A DNA stretch of 64,000 nt from Streptomyces roseolilacinus (GTDB lineage: Bacteria; Actinomycetota; Actinomycetes; Streptomycetales; Streptomycetaceae): contig NZ_BMSV01000005.1 in the NCBI RefSeq assembly GCF_014649335.1, positions 62,001 to 126,000 of the forward strand, written 5' to 3'. Shown here piece after piece: positions 7,690-15,993 of the stretch. Positions within the stretch are counted from its first letter, which is position 1. Every line of letters begins with the position of its first letter. Below the pieces are notes generated by a model. The model was not told the DNA's origin, made no database searches, and saw only the letters and a list, made by a program, of their open reading frames with translations. A program made the position numbers and the translations under genes.

Positions 7690-8844
7690 TCAGGTCGTGT
7701 GGAGCCGGAGTCCGTAGCGGTTCAGGATCTCGTTGACCGGCTGGTGCCAGGTCTGACCGCCGCCGCTGCAGTTGCCCCAGCCGCCGGAGGTGACGCCCTG
7801 CGCCTGGTCGCCGCTGATGAAGGAGCCCCCGGAGTCACCGGGTTCGGCGCAGACGCTGGTCTTCGTCATCTGGCGCACCGCGCCCTGGCTGTAGTTGACG
7901 GTCTCGTTCTTGGCGAGGACGGCACCGCAGTGCCAGCGGGTCGTCGACCCCGAGCGGCACACGGACGCGCCGACGGGCGCCTCGGCCGAGCCGCGCACGA
8001 GCTGGTCGGGGACGGTGCCCCAGCCCAGGACGACCGGCACGGTCCACCAGCCGCTGCCCACGCTCACCCACGCGTAGTCGTTCTCGGGGAAGGACGACCC
8101 CTGGAAGGTGCCGATGTAGCTGCGGTCCCAGCCGTGCACGGCCGCGCCCGGCGAACCGCAGTGCCCGGCCGTGACGAAGCCGCCGTGCACCGAGAACCCG
8201 ATGGAGCAGCGGACGTTCCCCGTGTAGTACGGGTCCCCGCCCACCGTGCCCGCGGCGAAGGTGCGGGGCGCGTCCCCGGTGGTCCGGACGGTCACGGGGC
8301 CCGCCCGGTGGGCGCGCGCCACGAAGGCCCGGACGCCGGGGTCGTCCCGGTGGCCTTCGACCACGTGGACGGCGACCGTGTTCGCCTCCGGGTCGACGTG
8401 CCAGCTCGCCACGCCCGCCGGGGCTTCGAGCCGGTCGATGCGGGCCTTGGCGGCGTCGAGCTGCCGCGCGGTGTGGCGTACCAGCACGGCGTCGGCGCCG
8501 GTCGCCTCCACGGCGGCCCGCCTGGCCCGGTCGGTGACCGCGACGGTGAGCCGGCCGGAGTCCGCCTCGAACCACGAACCGCCGTAGGAGGCACCGGCGG
8601 CCCGCCGCGCCGGCCCTTCGACGCCGCGCGCCGCCGTCTCGGCCCGGAGGCGGTCCACGGCCTGCTCCTCGGTCAGCCCCAGGTCGCGCCGCATCGCGGT
8701 GAGCAGGCCGGGGGAGAGGGAGGCGTCGGCGCGGGAGGGGGCCGCGGGCCGGTCGGCGGCCGAGGCGGGGGTGAAACCGAGCGCCGCCGTGGCGAGGAGC
8801 AGGGCGGAGGACAGTGCGGTGCGCAGGATCGTCGTACGTCTCAC
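7690..8844 (-). CDS. secreted S1-family (streptogrisin / alpha-lytic type) serine protease
   Basis: A 384-residue preproenzyme. A Sec signal peptide (RRTTILRTALSSALLLATAALGFTPASA) and a propeptide of about 160 residues, resembling alpha-lytic protease prosequences, precede the mature chymotrypsin-fold domain. The triad is visible: His in VTAGHCG, Asp in PENDYAW and Ser in EPGDSGGSF. Cys pairs match streptogrisins. I choose GTG at 8844 because GGAAGGGAA precedes it; upstream in-frame starts lack a ribosome site and would include the palindrome at 8896. It is probably an extracellular digestive protease. Confidence 0.9.
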   Translation of the reverse strand: MRRTTILRTALSSALLLATAALGFTPASAADRPAAPSRADASLSPGLLTAMRRDLGLTEEQAVDRLRAETAARGVEGPARRAAGASYGGSWFEADSGRLTVAVTDRARRAAVEATGADAVLVRHTARQLDAAKARIDRLEAPAGVASWHVDPEANTVAVHVVEGHRDDPGVRAFVARAHRAGPVTVRTTGDAPRTFAAGTVGGDPYYTGNVRCSIGFSVHGGFVTAGHCGSPGAAVHGWDRSYIGTFQGSSFPENDYAWVSVGSGWWTVPVVLGWGTVPDQLVRGSAEAPVGASVCRSGSTTRWHCGAVLAKNETVNYSQGAVRQMTKTSVCAEPGDSGGSFISGDQAQGVTSGGWGNCSGGGQTWHQPVNEILNRYGLRLHTT

Positions 8845-8895
8845 AGGATTCCCTTCCGTCATGGCTGACAGGGATCGGAGTGGAGAAGAACGGTA

Positions 8896-8909
8896 TGAGA
8901 GCGCTCTCA
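8896..8909. promoter_or_regulatory. LacI-type palindrome upstream of S1 protease
   Basis: TGAGAGCGCTCTCA is a perfect 14-bp palindrome. It differs from the CebR/CelR-type site before the mannanase (TGGGAGCGCTCCCA) by one symmetric substitution. It lies 52 bp upstream of the protease start and 65 bp after the GH1 stop, on the minus-strand transcription path. Confidence 0.6.
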
Positions 8910-8973
8910 CGCGATGCAGGGAAGAGCGTACCGACTCCTTAATGACAGGTCCATGCCAATGCCCTCGATCGGC

Positions 8974-10353
8974 TCAGACCTGCCCCCCGCCCTCCCCGCA
9001 CCCGGCCGCCCCGCGGTGCGCGCGGATGATCTCCGCGTAGCGGTGACCGCTGGTCTTGACGGTGCGCCGCTGCGTCGCGTAGTCCACGTGGACCAGCCCG
9101 AACCGCTTCGCGTACCCGTACGCCCACTCGAAGTTGTCCAGCAGCGACCAGGCGAAGTAACCGGCCAGCGGCGCCCCCTTGCGGACGGCGCGGGCGCAGG
9201 CGGCCAGGTGCTCCTCCAGGTACCGGGCCCGCTCCTCGTCGTGGACGCTGCCGTCGGGGCGGACCGCGTCGGGGTAGCAGGAGCCGTTCTCCGTCACGTA
9301 CAGCCGACGCGCCCCGTACTCGTCGGTGAGGCGCATCAGCAGCGCCTCGATGCCGCCCGCGTCGACCTCCCACCCCATGCCGGTGCGGGGCGCGCCGGGC
9401 CGCTCGACCTGCCGGGCGAAGGGCGCCGGGCCGGAGGGGTCGTCGGCGACGGTGACCGGGAAGTAGTAGTTGAGCCCCAGCCAGTCGAGGGGCGCCGCGA
9501 TGACCGCCGCGTCCCCTTCCCGCTCGGGGAGGTCGACGCCGTACACGTCGAGCATGTCCGGGGGGAAGCCGCGGCCGTGCACGGGGTCGAGCCACCAGCG
9601 GTTGGTGTGGCCGTCCATGCGGCGGGCCGCGGCGACGTCCTCGTCCCGGTCGCTCGCCGGCGCCACGGTCGACAGGTTGTTGACGATGCCGACCCGCGCC
9701 CCGGGTGCGGCGGCGCGGACGGCCGCGGCGGCCAGGCCGTGGCCCAGCAGCAGGTGGTACGAGGCGCGGACGGCGGCGGTGAGGTCGGTCAGGCCCGGCG
9801 CCATCCGCCCCTCCAGATGGCCGATCCAGGCCGAGCACAGCGGTTCGTTGAGCGTCGCCCAGTGCCGGACGCGGTCCCCGAGCCGCTCCGCGACGGCCGA
9901 CGCGTACGCGGCGAGGTGGTGGGCCGTGTCCCGCTCGGGCCAGCCCCCGCGGTCCTGGAGCACCTGGGGCAGGTCCCAGTGGTAGAGGGTGACGGACGGG
10001 GTGACGCCCGCCTCCAGGAGGCCGTCGACGAGCCGGTCGTAGAAGTCGAGCCCCCGGGCGTTCACCGGGCCGTCGCCGCCGGGCATGACGCGGGGCCAGG
10101 CGACGGAGAGCCGGTAGGCGTCGGTGCCCAGCCGCCGCATCAGGGCGACGTCCTCGCGCCAGCGGTGGTAGTGGTCGCAGGCGGTGTCGCCGTGGTCGTC
10201 GTTGTCGACCGCCCCGGGGGTGTGGGAGAAGGTGTCCCAGATCGACGGCGAGCGGCCGTCCTCGGCGACCGCGCCCTCGATCTGGTACGCCGAGGTGGCG
10301 GTCCCCCACGCGAAGTCCGGCGGGAAGGCTGCGGCGTCGGTGAACTCGGTCAC
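8974..10353 (-). CDS. GH1 beta-glycosidase
   Basis: A 459-residue retaining glycosidase of normal GH1 length without a signal peptide, so it is cytoplasmic. N-terminal [15 protein letters not shown] is the GH1 signature; acid/base Glu170 lies in HWATLNEP and nucleophile Glu355 in LYVTENG. The start is GTG 10353, preceded by GAGAGGA. It is the last gene of the lipoprotein-permease-permease operon, so it should hydrolyse the imported oligosaccharide to monosaccharides. Cellobiose, or a mannobiose-like product of the nearby mannanase, are the obvious candidates; sequence alone does not decide. Confidence 0.92.
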   Translation of the reverse strand: MTEFTDAAAFPPDFAWGTATSAYQIEGAVAEDGRSPSIWDTFSHTPGAVDNDDHGDTACDHYHRWREDVALMRRLGTDAYRLSVAWPRVMPGGDGPVNARGLDFYDRLVDGLLEAGVTPSVTLYHWDLPQVLQDRGGWPERDTAHHLAAYASAVAERLGDRVRHWATLNEPLCSAWIGHLEGRMAPGLTDLTAAVRASYHLLLGHGLAAAAVRAAAPGARVGIVNNLSTVAPASDRDEDVAAARRMDGHTNRWWLDPVHGRGFPPDMLDVYGVDLPEREGDAAVIAAPLDWLGLNYYFPVTVADDPSGPAPFARQVERPGAPRTGMGWEVDAGGIEALLMRLTDEYGARRLYVTENGSCYPDAVRPDGSVHDEERARYLEEHLAACARAVRKGAPLAGYFAWSLLDNFEWAYGYAKRFGLVHVDYATQRRTVKTSGHRYAEIIRAHRGAAGCGEGGGQV

Positions 10354-10391
10354 GGGGGTCCTCTCGAACGTCACGGGGGCGGTGGGGCGGT

Positions 10392-11276
10392 TCACTTGAC
10401 GGCTCCGGCGGTCAGTCCGGTCACCAGGTAGCGCTGGAGCAGCAGGAAGCCGGCGACGACGGGCACGCTGACGACGAGCGAGGCGGCCATGACCTGGTTC
10501 CAGTACACGTCGTTCTGCGTGGAGTAGCCCTGCAGGCCGACGGCGAGCGTGCGGGTGGTGTCGTTCGTCATGACGGAGGCGAAGAGCACCTCGCCCCACG
10601 CCGTCATGAACGCGTACACGGCGACGGCGACGATCCCCGGCGCCGCGGCCGGCACGACCACCAGGAACAGCGCCCTCAGCGGTCCGCAGCCGTCGACCAG
10701 CGCGGCCTCGTCGAGCTCGCGCGGCACGGAGTCGAGGTACCCGATCAGCATCCAGACGGAGAACGGGAGCGAGAAGGTCAGGTACGTGAGGATCAGCCCG
10801 CCGCGCGACCCGAACAGGGCGACCCCGGTCGCGTTGCCGATGTGGACGAACATCAGGAACAGCGGCAGCAGGAAGAGGATGCCGGGGAACATCTGCGTCG
10901 ACAGCACGGACACCGTGAACAGGCGCTTGCCGCGGAACCGGTACCGGCTCACCGCGTAGGCGGCGAAGACCGCGACGACCACTGAGCAGACGGTCGCCGC
11001 GCCCGCCACGACCAGGGAGTTCACGAAGTACTTCGCGAGCGGCACGGTCTTCCAGATGTCGGCGTACGGCCGGAGGGTCAGCTCGCTCGGCATCCACCGG
11101 AACGCGCCCGACACGTCCTGGAGCGGCTTCAGCGAGCTGGACACCATGACGTACACGGGCAGCAGGACGAAGCCCGACAGCAGCGTCAGGAAGATCCGGC
11201 GCGACCACAGGAAGGAGCGCGGCGCCGCCGTCGGGGATCTGCGCGCGGTGTCCCGGCGCGCGGGTGGGCTAGGCAT
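10392..11276 (-). CDS. carbohydrate ABC transporter permease (MalG-like)
   Basis: A 294-residue protein with six predicted transmembrane helices. The EAA loop [23 protein letters not shown] contacts the ATPase. The short N-terminal tail and the terminal [13 protein letters not shown] are typical of the MalG/CUT1 class. Its start overlaps the stop of the partner permease by 8 bp. No ATPase gene is in this operon; in Streptomyces the shared ATPase MsiK, encoded elsewhere, normally energises such importers. Confidence 0.92.
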   Translation of the reverse strand: MPSPPARRDTARRSPTAAPRSFLWSRRIFLTLLSGFVLLPVYVMVSSSLKPLQDVSGAFRWMPSELTLRPYADIWKTVPLAKYFVNSLVVAGAATVCSVVVAVFAAYAVSRYRFRGKRLFTVSVLSTQMFPGILFLLPLFLMFVHIGNATGVALFGSRGGLILTYLTFSLPFSVWMLIGYLDSVPRELDEAALVDGCGPLRALFLVVVPAAAPGIVAVAVYAFMTAWGEVLFASVMTNDTTRTLAVGLQGYSTQNDVYWNQVMAASLVVSVPVVAGFLLLQRYLVTGLTAGAVK

Positions 11277-12282
11277 CGGCGGCCTTCCTCCCCCGGGAGG
11301 TGAGGAACAGGTAGACGCCCGTCACCAGCAGCAGGAAGCACAACAGCAGGACGGACATGGCCGCGCCCGCGCCGAAGTTCCAGGTGGCGAACGACGACTG
11401 GTGGATGTGGACGGAGACGAGGTCCGCGGCCTCCGGCGCGGCCTTGCCGAACAGCACGAACGGCGTGTTGAAGTCGTTGAACGTCCACAGGAACAGCACC
11501 AGGACGAGCACCTGGTTGACCGGGCGGAGCGACGGCAGGGTGATCGCGCGGATCTGCCGCCACGTGCCGGCCCCGTCCAGGGCCCCGGCCTCGTACAACT
11601 CCCTCGGGACGTTCTGCAGGCCGGCCATGACCACGAGGAAGGCGAACGGCCAGCCCTTCCAGACGGAGACGACCAGCAGCGCCCAGAAGCTGTTGTCCCC
11701 GAGCAGCCAGAACGGGGGGCTGCCGGTGAGGCCCAGCTGGTCGTGGAGGACGTGGTTGACCAGGCCGTCGTCCCGCTGGAACATGAACGCCCAGGTGATC
11801 ACCGCGGCGTACACCGGTAGCGCGTACGGCACGAGGAACAGGGCCCGCAGGAGCGCCCGTCCCCGGAACGCCTCCTGCAGGAAGACGGCGGCCGCCGTGC
11901 CGAGCAGCCAGCACAGGCCGACGGAGGCCACGGTGAACAGGCAGGTCGTCAGGAACGACCGGAGCAGCGCCTCACCGGCCGGGGCGCCGGGGTCGAGGAC
12001 GGCGGTGAAGTTCCCGAGCCCCCGCCACGGGGCGGCGCCCCAGTCGCGGAGGTGGAACTGGGTGAGCTCCTTGAAGCTCATCAGCACGCCCATGACGATC
12101 GGCAGCAGGTGGACGAGGACCTCCAGCGCGAGCGCGGGCAGCAGCAGGACGTACGGCAGGGCGGTGCGGCGGAGCAGCCCGGGTCGGCGGCGCGGGCCGC
12201 GCGCCGTCCCGGGGGCGCGTGTCCGCGCGGCCGGCACCGCGGTGGGCGCGTGCGGGGTGGTGGTGGTCTTCACGGGGGTCAC
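11269..12282 (-). CDS. carbohydrate ABC transporter permease (MalF-like)
   Basis: A 337-residue protein with an Arg/Pro-rich cytoplasmic N-terminus and six transmembrane helices; its EAA loop is ELYEAGALDGAGTWRQIRAITLPSL. It pairs with the MalG-like permease to form the membrane channel of a CUT1 importer. I take GTG 12282, which overlaps the lipoprotein stop as GTGA; an in-frame GTG at 12273 is an alternative that changes only three residues. Confidence 0.9.
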   Translation of the reverse strand: MTPVKTTTTPHAPTAVPAARTRAPGTARGPRRRPGLLRRTALPYVLLLPALALEVLVHLLPIVMGVLMSFKELTQFHLRDWGAAPWRGLGNFTAVLDPGAPAGEALLRSFLTTCLFTVASVGLCWLLGTAAAVFLQEAFRGRALLRALFLVPYALPVYAAVITWAFMFQRDDGLVNHVLHDQLGLTGSPPFWLLGDNSFWALLVVSVWKGWPFAFLVVMAGLQNVPRELYEAGALDGAGTWRQIRAITLPSLRPVNQVLVLVLFLWTFNDFNTPFVLFGKAAPEAADLVSVHIHQSSFATWNFGAGAAMSVLLLCFLLLVTGVYLFLTSRGRKAADA

Positions 12283-13595
12283 TGCCGGGGCATCTGCCGC
12301 TGGGCCTTGTCGAGTTCGGCCCTGACCGACTCGGTGGTCACCGCGTCGCCGCTCGCGGCCGCGGCGAACAGGTTCTTCACGGCCGTGCCGACGACCGTCT
12401 CGAACTGCGACTCGGACGGGACCTGGGGGAGCGGGGCGGCGCTGGTGGCGAGGGTGTCGCGCAGCACCCTCAACTCCGGGCGGTCGAAGGCGGGACCGTC
12501 CTGCGCGGCCTTGACCGGCGGAACGGATCCGTACCTCCCGCAGAGGATCCGCTGCTCCTCGTCGCTGGTCATGAACTCCACGAACTCCAGGGCGCCGTCG
12601 AGGTTGTCGGTGTTCTCGAAGACGGCCAGGTTGACGCCGCTGACCATGGAGTTGACGTTCCTGCCCCGGCCGGGGGCGCCGGATCGGACCGGTGCGGGGG
12701 CGACGCCCCACTCGTTGTCGTCCATGCCCTGGGAGGCGAAGGTGGTGGCGGCGGCCTGCCAGAGCACCATCGCCGTCCTGCCCTTGGCGAAGTCGCTCAG
12801 CGACTGGTTCTGCGCGTACTCGGCGTTGCCCGGCGCGACGATCCGGTGGGTGGCCATGAGGTCGACGTACTGCTTCACCGCGGCGACGGCGCCGTCCGAG
12901 GTGAAGTCGGGCCTGCCCTGTGCGTCGAAGAAGTCCGCGCCGTGCTGCTTGCCGAGGACGAACACCTGGTGGATGTTGTTGGAGAGGTTCGAGCCCTCCG
13001 CGCCCAGCGCCCACCTGCCGTTCCCGGACAGCCTCTTGCCGGTGGCGACGAGCTCGTCCCAGGTGGCCGGCGGCCTGGTGACGCCGGCGTCGGCGAACAT
13101 CTTCTTGTTGTAGTAGAGCGCGTACGCCATCGAGTACAGCGGCACGGCCGCCGGGGCCCGGCCGGCGGTGCCCGTCGAGGCGAACGCGGCCTCGACGAAC
13201 CGCTCGCGGCCGCCGATCCTCGCCAGGTTCCCCTCGTCCCACGGCAGCAGCGCGCCCGTCGCCTGGAGCGACGAGGACCAGGTGTTGCCGATGTTCAGGA
13301 CGTCGGGCCCCTGGCCGGAGGTGGTGGCGGCCATGATCCGGTTGAGCAGGTCGGGCCAGGGGACGACCTCCAGTTCGACCGTGATGCCGGTCCTCTCCTC
13401 GAACTTCCGCAGCTCCGGTTCGAGGACCTTCCTGTCGGCCTCCAGGTTGGGCCCCTGGTTGGACGCCCAGTACGTCAGCGTCCGGGGCGACGCGTCCGCG
13501 TCACCCCCGGTCGGGGAGCCCCCGCCGCACGCGGTCGTGGTGGCGAGCAGGGCTGCGGCGACCGCGGCGCCGGCTACGGCTCTGAATCTGCGCAT
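12279..13595 (-). CDS. sugar ABC transporter substrate-binding lipoprotein
   Basis: A 438-residue extracellular binding protein. The signal peptide ends in a lipobox with Cys23 (LLATTTAC-GGG), so the mature protein is lipid-anchored. The rest matches CUT1 family 1 binding proteins: TLTYWASNQGP near the N-terminus, GQGPDVLNIGNTW, and a WxELVATGKRL-type hinge. It is the first gene of a four-gene operon with two permeases and a GH1 enzyme. The promoter carries an operator almost identical to that of the ROK regulator at 34.8 kb, the probable repressor. Confidence 0.92.
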   Translation of the reverse strand: MRRFRAVAGAAVAAALLATTTACGGGSPTGGDADASPRTLTYWASNQGPNLEADRKVLEPELRKFEERTGITVELEVVPWPDLLNRIMAATTSGQGPDVLNIGNTWSSSLQATGALLPWDEGNLARIGGRERFVEAAFASTGTAGRAPAAVPLYSMAYALYYNKKMFADAGVTRPPATWDELVATGKRLSGNGRWALGAEGSNLSNNIHQVFVLGKQHGADFFDAQGRPDFTSDGAVAAVKQYVDLMATHRIVAPGNAEYAQNQSLSDFAKGRTAMVLWQAAATTFASQGMDDNEWGVAPAPVRSGAPGRGRNVNSMVSGVNLAVFENTDNLDGALEFVEFMTSDEEQRILCGRYGSVPPVKAAQDGPAFDRPELRVLRDTLATSAAPLPQVPSESQFETVVGTAVKNLFAAAASGDAVTTESVRAELDKAQRQMPRQ

Positions 13596-13630
13596 GGCTT
13601 CAGGTGTCCCTTTCCGGAGAAGGATCAGGG

Positions 13631-13676
13631 CTTAATTTTCGACGTGAGTTAAGCCCCGGGCGAGGGGTCGCGTCAA
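13631..13676 (-). promoter_or_regulatory. promoter and ROK-type operator of the ABC/GH1 operon
   Basis: Reading the minus strand, TTGACG (13676-13671) is followed after exactly 17 bp by CTTAAC (13653-13648), a plausible sigma-70-type promoter. The -10 hexamer is inside a 23-bp partial palindrome (13631-13653) whose plus-strand sequence begins CTTAATTTTC and ends ACGTGAGTTAAG. The same element, identical at 20 of 23 positions, precedes the ROK regulator gene at 34730-34752. Repressor binding here would block RNA polymerase. Confidence 0.8.
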
Positions 13677-13901
13677 GGGTGGTGCAGCAGGGACACGGAC
13701 CTCGACGCGGCCCGAGGCGACCGGGGGCGGACGACCGGAACGCGCCCGCGCGCGGAGCGGAGCGGGGCACGGAGCGCCCCCGTGCGTCCCGAGGGGCGGA
13801 GGACCCCGCCGCCCGGCGGCGCCGGGCCGCGCTCGTGCGGCGGTGGACCGGCGCGGGGCCCGGGGCCCGCGCGGCGGGGCGCGGAATTCCGGAGGAAGAA
13901 T
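13677..13901. other. intergenic region between divergent transcription units
   Basis: About 225 bp of very GC-rich sequence between the ABC operon promoter and the next plus-strand genes. It contains an imperfect GC palindrome near 13851-13872. I see no convincing gene, RNA or further operator. Confidence 0.5.
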
Positions 13902-14057
13902 ATGATCAACGGCAGGCCGTGGGTGATTTGCCGGGGGTTGTCTGAGTCGGTCCGAGTGGCCCCGTGGTGCAGAACTGATAAGACGCCGTCGGTTCACACG
14001 AATGGAGGGCCGCCGTCACCCGGATGCCGCGCATCCAGGGGATCGGGGTTGCGTTAG
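13902..14057 (+). CDS. possible 51-residue small protein
   Basis: An ATG at 13902 sits 5 bp after a strong ribosome site GGAGGAAG, in a locally AT-richer patch. The frame runs 51 codons (begins MINGRPWVICRGLSESVRV) and ends 7 bp before the next start. It contains two Cys and no recognisable domain. Codon composition is not clearly coding, so it may instead be a leader region of the following two genes. Confidence 0.28.
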   Translation: MINGRPWVICRGLSESVRVAPWCRTDKTPSVHTNGGPPSPGCRASRGSGLR

Positions 14058-14064
14058 GGGGGAT

Positions 14065-14367
14065 ATGGCAGCAACGCTCACCGAAAGCTATACCTCCGGT
14101 CGCGCCAGAGTCCCCGCCTGGGCACACAGCCCCGTGGCCATGGGCGACTTCGTCTTCATTCCCGCGTCGACCTTCTCCAGCGGAGTCAACGGAAAACTCT
14201 GGAGTACGGAGAAAGCCGTTTCCCTCACCTGGTCGGCTCCCGTCCTGGAGGAATTCGTCACCGCGATGGAACGCATCGAACGCGATTTCTCGTGGTCGTG
14301 GAAGAAGGCCGACCTGTCACCGGGCGGCGCGGCCGGGGAGCGGGCGGTGCTGCACGACCATGCGTGA
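14065..14367 (+). CDS. small hypothetical protein preceding DUF2637-like gene
   Basis: A 100-residue protein starting at ATG 14065 after AGGGGGGAT. It has a compact, mixed composition with several Trp and Phe (VPAWAHSPVAMGDFVFIPASTF; FSWSWKKADL) and no signal peptide or membrane helix. The stop codon overlaps the start of the next gene by 8 bp, so the two are translationally coupled and probably act together. Codons use far more A/T than neighbours, which may indicate low expression or more recent acquisition. I do not recognise the family. Confidence 0.65.
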   Translation: MAATLTESYTSGRARVPAWAHSPVAMGDFVFIPASTFSSGVNGKLWSTEKAVSLTWSAPVLEEFVTAMERIERDFSWSWKKADLSPGGAAGERAVLHDHA

Positions 14368-15229
14368 CTTCGGCGCCGGGGAGTCCTTCGGCAACCCCTA
14401 CGGCTTCCACGAACGCACCGGCACCCAGGCCTGGGCACGGTCACCCGAGGACCCGACCGTCCCGCAGACGGACCTCTCCGGATACGGCGGCCCCGGCGGA
14501 CTGCTGGACTCCTCCTGGGACCCGGCGGAGGAACTGGCCTCCCTGCTCCAGGACGCCGTCGCGGCCGAGCGGAACCCCCCTCCGCCCGTCCACCGGCCGG
14601 AGGACGACTACCCGCTCGACCTCGACCCCCTTCCGGGCCTGACGCAGATCACCGCCGACCTGCCGCCCCTCCACCGCGCCCCCGGCCCCGGACACCGCAA
14701 GTCCCGCCGGATCACCATCGGCTGGGTGCCGACGGTCAGTTACTCGATCGCCGCGGTGGCCGCCGTCCTCGTCTCCATGGTGAGCGTCTTCGGCGGCGTC
14801 ATCGCCTACGACCCGCTGCGCCACATCGCCGAGGCCCGCACCCCCGCCGACGTCGTCAACTGGTGGCCCCTGCTCGTGTACGGGCCGTGGCTCGTGGCGT
14901 CCCTGTCCATCCTGCGGGCCGCCGTGCACCAGCGCCGCGCCGCCCACTCCTGGATCGTCGTCCTGCTGTTCTCCCTCACCGCGATGCTGCTCTGCATCGC
15001 CCAGGCGCCCCGCACCTTCACCGACACCGCCGCGGCCGCCCTGCCGACGGTGGCGTCCCTGGCCTGCTTCCACCAACTGGTCCGCCTCATCACGCTGACC
15101 AGGCCGCCCCGCAGGCCCACGCGCGGCCGCCGCGTCCCGCGGTCGGCCGTCCGCCCCGGCCACGCGGCCACCCAGCCCCCGGGGGTCCACCTGCCCCGCC
15201 AGTCCTCCGCCGGCAAGCGCGTCCTCTGA
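14360..15229 (+). CDS. DUF2637-like membrane protein
   Basis: A 289-residue protein. The N-terminal 110 residues are hydrophilic and Pro-rich. Four predicted membrane helices follow (about 127-148, 168-188, 197-215, 224-242), then a basic Arg/Pro-rich tail. The first helix block (PTVSYSIAAVAAVLVSMVSVFGG) resembles the actinobacterial DUF2637 family, found on chromosomes and on conjugative elements. It overlaps the preceding small gene and is followed by a strong terminator, so the two form a short operon. Function is unknown. Confidence 0.7.
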   Translation: MRDFGAGESFGNPYGFHERTGTQAWARSPEDPTVPQTDLSGYGGPGGLLDSSWDPAEELASLLQDAVAAERNPPPPVHRPEDDYPLDLDPLPGLTQITADLPPLHRAPGPGHRKSRRITIGWVPTVSYSIAAVAAVLVSMVSVFGGVIAYDPLRHIAEARTPADVVNWWPLLVYGPWLVASLSILRAAVHQRRAAHSWIVVLLFSLTAMLLCIAQAPRTFTDTAAAALPTVASLACFHQLVRLITLTRPPRRPTRGRRVPRSAVRPGHAATQPPGVHLPRQSSAGKRVL

Positions 15230-15240
15230 GAAGCGGCACC

Positions 15241-15298
15241 CCTCCTCGGGGCGGAGCCACGGGCGGCGACCGGAGCCCGTGGCTCCGCCGCGAGGAGG
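15241..15298 (+). terminator. terminator of the DUF2637-like operon
   Basis: A long stem of 24-nt arms with a single mismatched 2-nt step (CCTCCTCG..GCGGAGCCACGGGC / complement) and a 10-nt loop, starting 11 bp after the stop codon. Confidence 0.82.
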
Positions 15299-15377
15299 GC
15301 GCGGCCCCCCGAGCGGGGCCACCCGACACACCGGGGCCGGCCCCCGCCCCTGCGGTACCTACGAAAGGAAACCCCCT

Positions 15378-15674
15378 GTGGACACCACCCTGTGGCTCCT
15401 CGTGGCATGCGCGTCCGTGTGCTCGATGGTGTCGGCGTTCGGCTCGTCCCTGCGGATCGGGATGTCCCGGCTCGACGCGGCCGAACTGCGCCGCCGCCGC
15501 CACATGATCCGCGTCCTGGAGGCCAACGCCCAGCTCCTCACCCGCCGGCACGCCGTGCCCGTACCGCCCCCGGACGGCACGGGCGACGCCGGACGGGGGA
15601 CACCGGCCCCCACCCGCCTGTGGAAACGGCTGGTCCGCGCGTGCCGCCTGGCGTACCTCCGCTTCGGCGGCTAG
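15378..15674 (+). CDS. small single-pass membrane protein
   Basis: A 98-residue protein starting at GTG 15378, with AAAGGAAA upstream. Residues about 4-24 (TLWLLVACASVCSMVSAFGSS) form one transmembrane helix; the remainder is basic and cytoplasmic in character (RRRRHMIRVLEANAQLLTRRH, then a Pro/Gly linker and an RLVRACRLAYLRFGG end). No family recognised. The clean start site and helix favour a real gene. Confidence 0.6.
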   Translation: MDTTLWLLVACASVCSMVSAFGSSLRIGMSRLDAAELRRRRHMIRVLEANAQLLTRRHAVPVPPPDGTGDAGRGTPAPTRLWKRLVRACRLAYLRFGG

Positions 15675-15793
15675 CGGACCACCGGCCCCGCCGGGCTCGA
15701 ACCACCGCGCGGATACGTGGTTTCACGGATGTCTCCGTACCGCTCCCTCCGGAAGGGCTTCCCTGCGAGACTGGGGAGACGAGGGGGAAACGG

Positions 15794-15979
15794 ATGACAC
15801 ATCGACGGCAGACTCCGGTGACCGGTCCGGTGACCGCGCGGAGACGCGCGGCGCCCACGGACCGGCCCTCACCGCGGCCGAGCGGCCCACCGGCGGCCCA
15901 GGGCCCGCGGCCGGAGGAGGGCGCCCGCCGCCACGCGGCGGCCACCCGCGGCGACCGCCCCCGCGCGGCCACCGCCTAG
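15794..15979 (+). CDS. doubtful small Arg/Pro-rich ORF
   Basis: A 61-codon frame with ATG at 15794 preceded by GAGGGGGAAA, ending 14 bp before the PemK-like gene. The product is almost entirely Arg, Pro, Ala and Thr and shows no domain. It could be a short leader peptide or a chance frame in GC-rich DNA. The 15675-15793 stretch before it holds nothing I can identify. Confidence 0.25.
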   Translation: MTHRRQTPVTGPVTARRRAAPTDRPSPRPSGPPAAQGPRPEEGARRHAAATRGDRPRAATA

Positions 15980-15993
15980 GGGGAGGGCCCGCC

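Noticed and set aside
8896..8909. CIRCE/HrcA heat-shock element
   Set aside because: CIRCE has 9-bp arms TTAGCACTC with a 9-bp spacer; this palindrome is 14 bp without spacer and matches LacI-type sites.
12219..13652. Long open frames antisense to the sugar-binding lipoprotein, and similar frames opposite most genes
   Set aside because: They arise because stops are rare in very GC-rich DNA. The sense frames have motifs, ribosome sites and family length; the antisense ones are Arg/Gly/Val-rich without domains.
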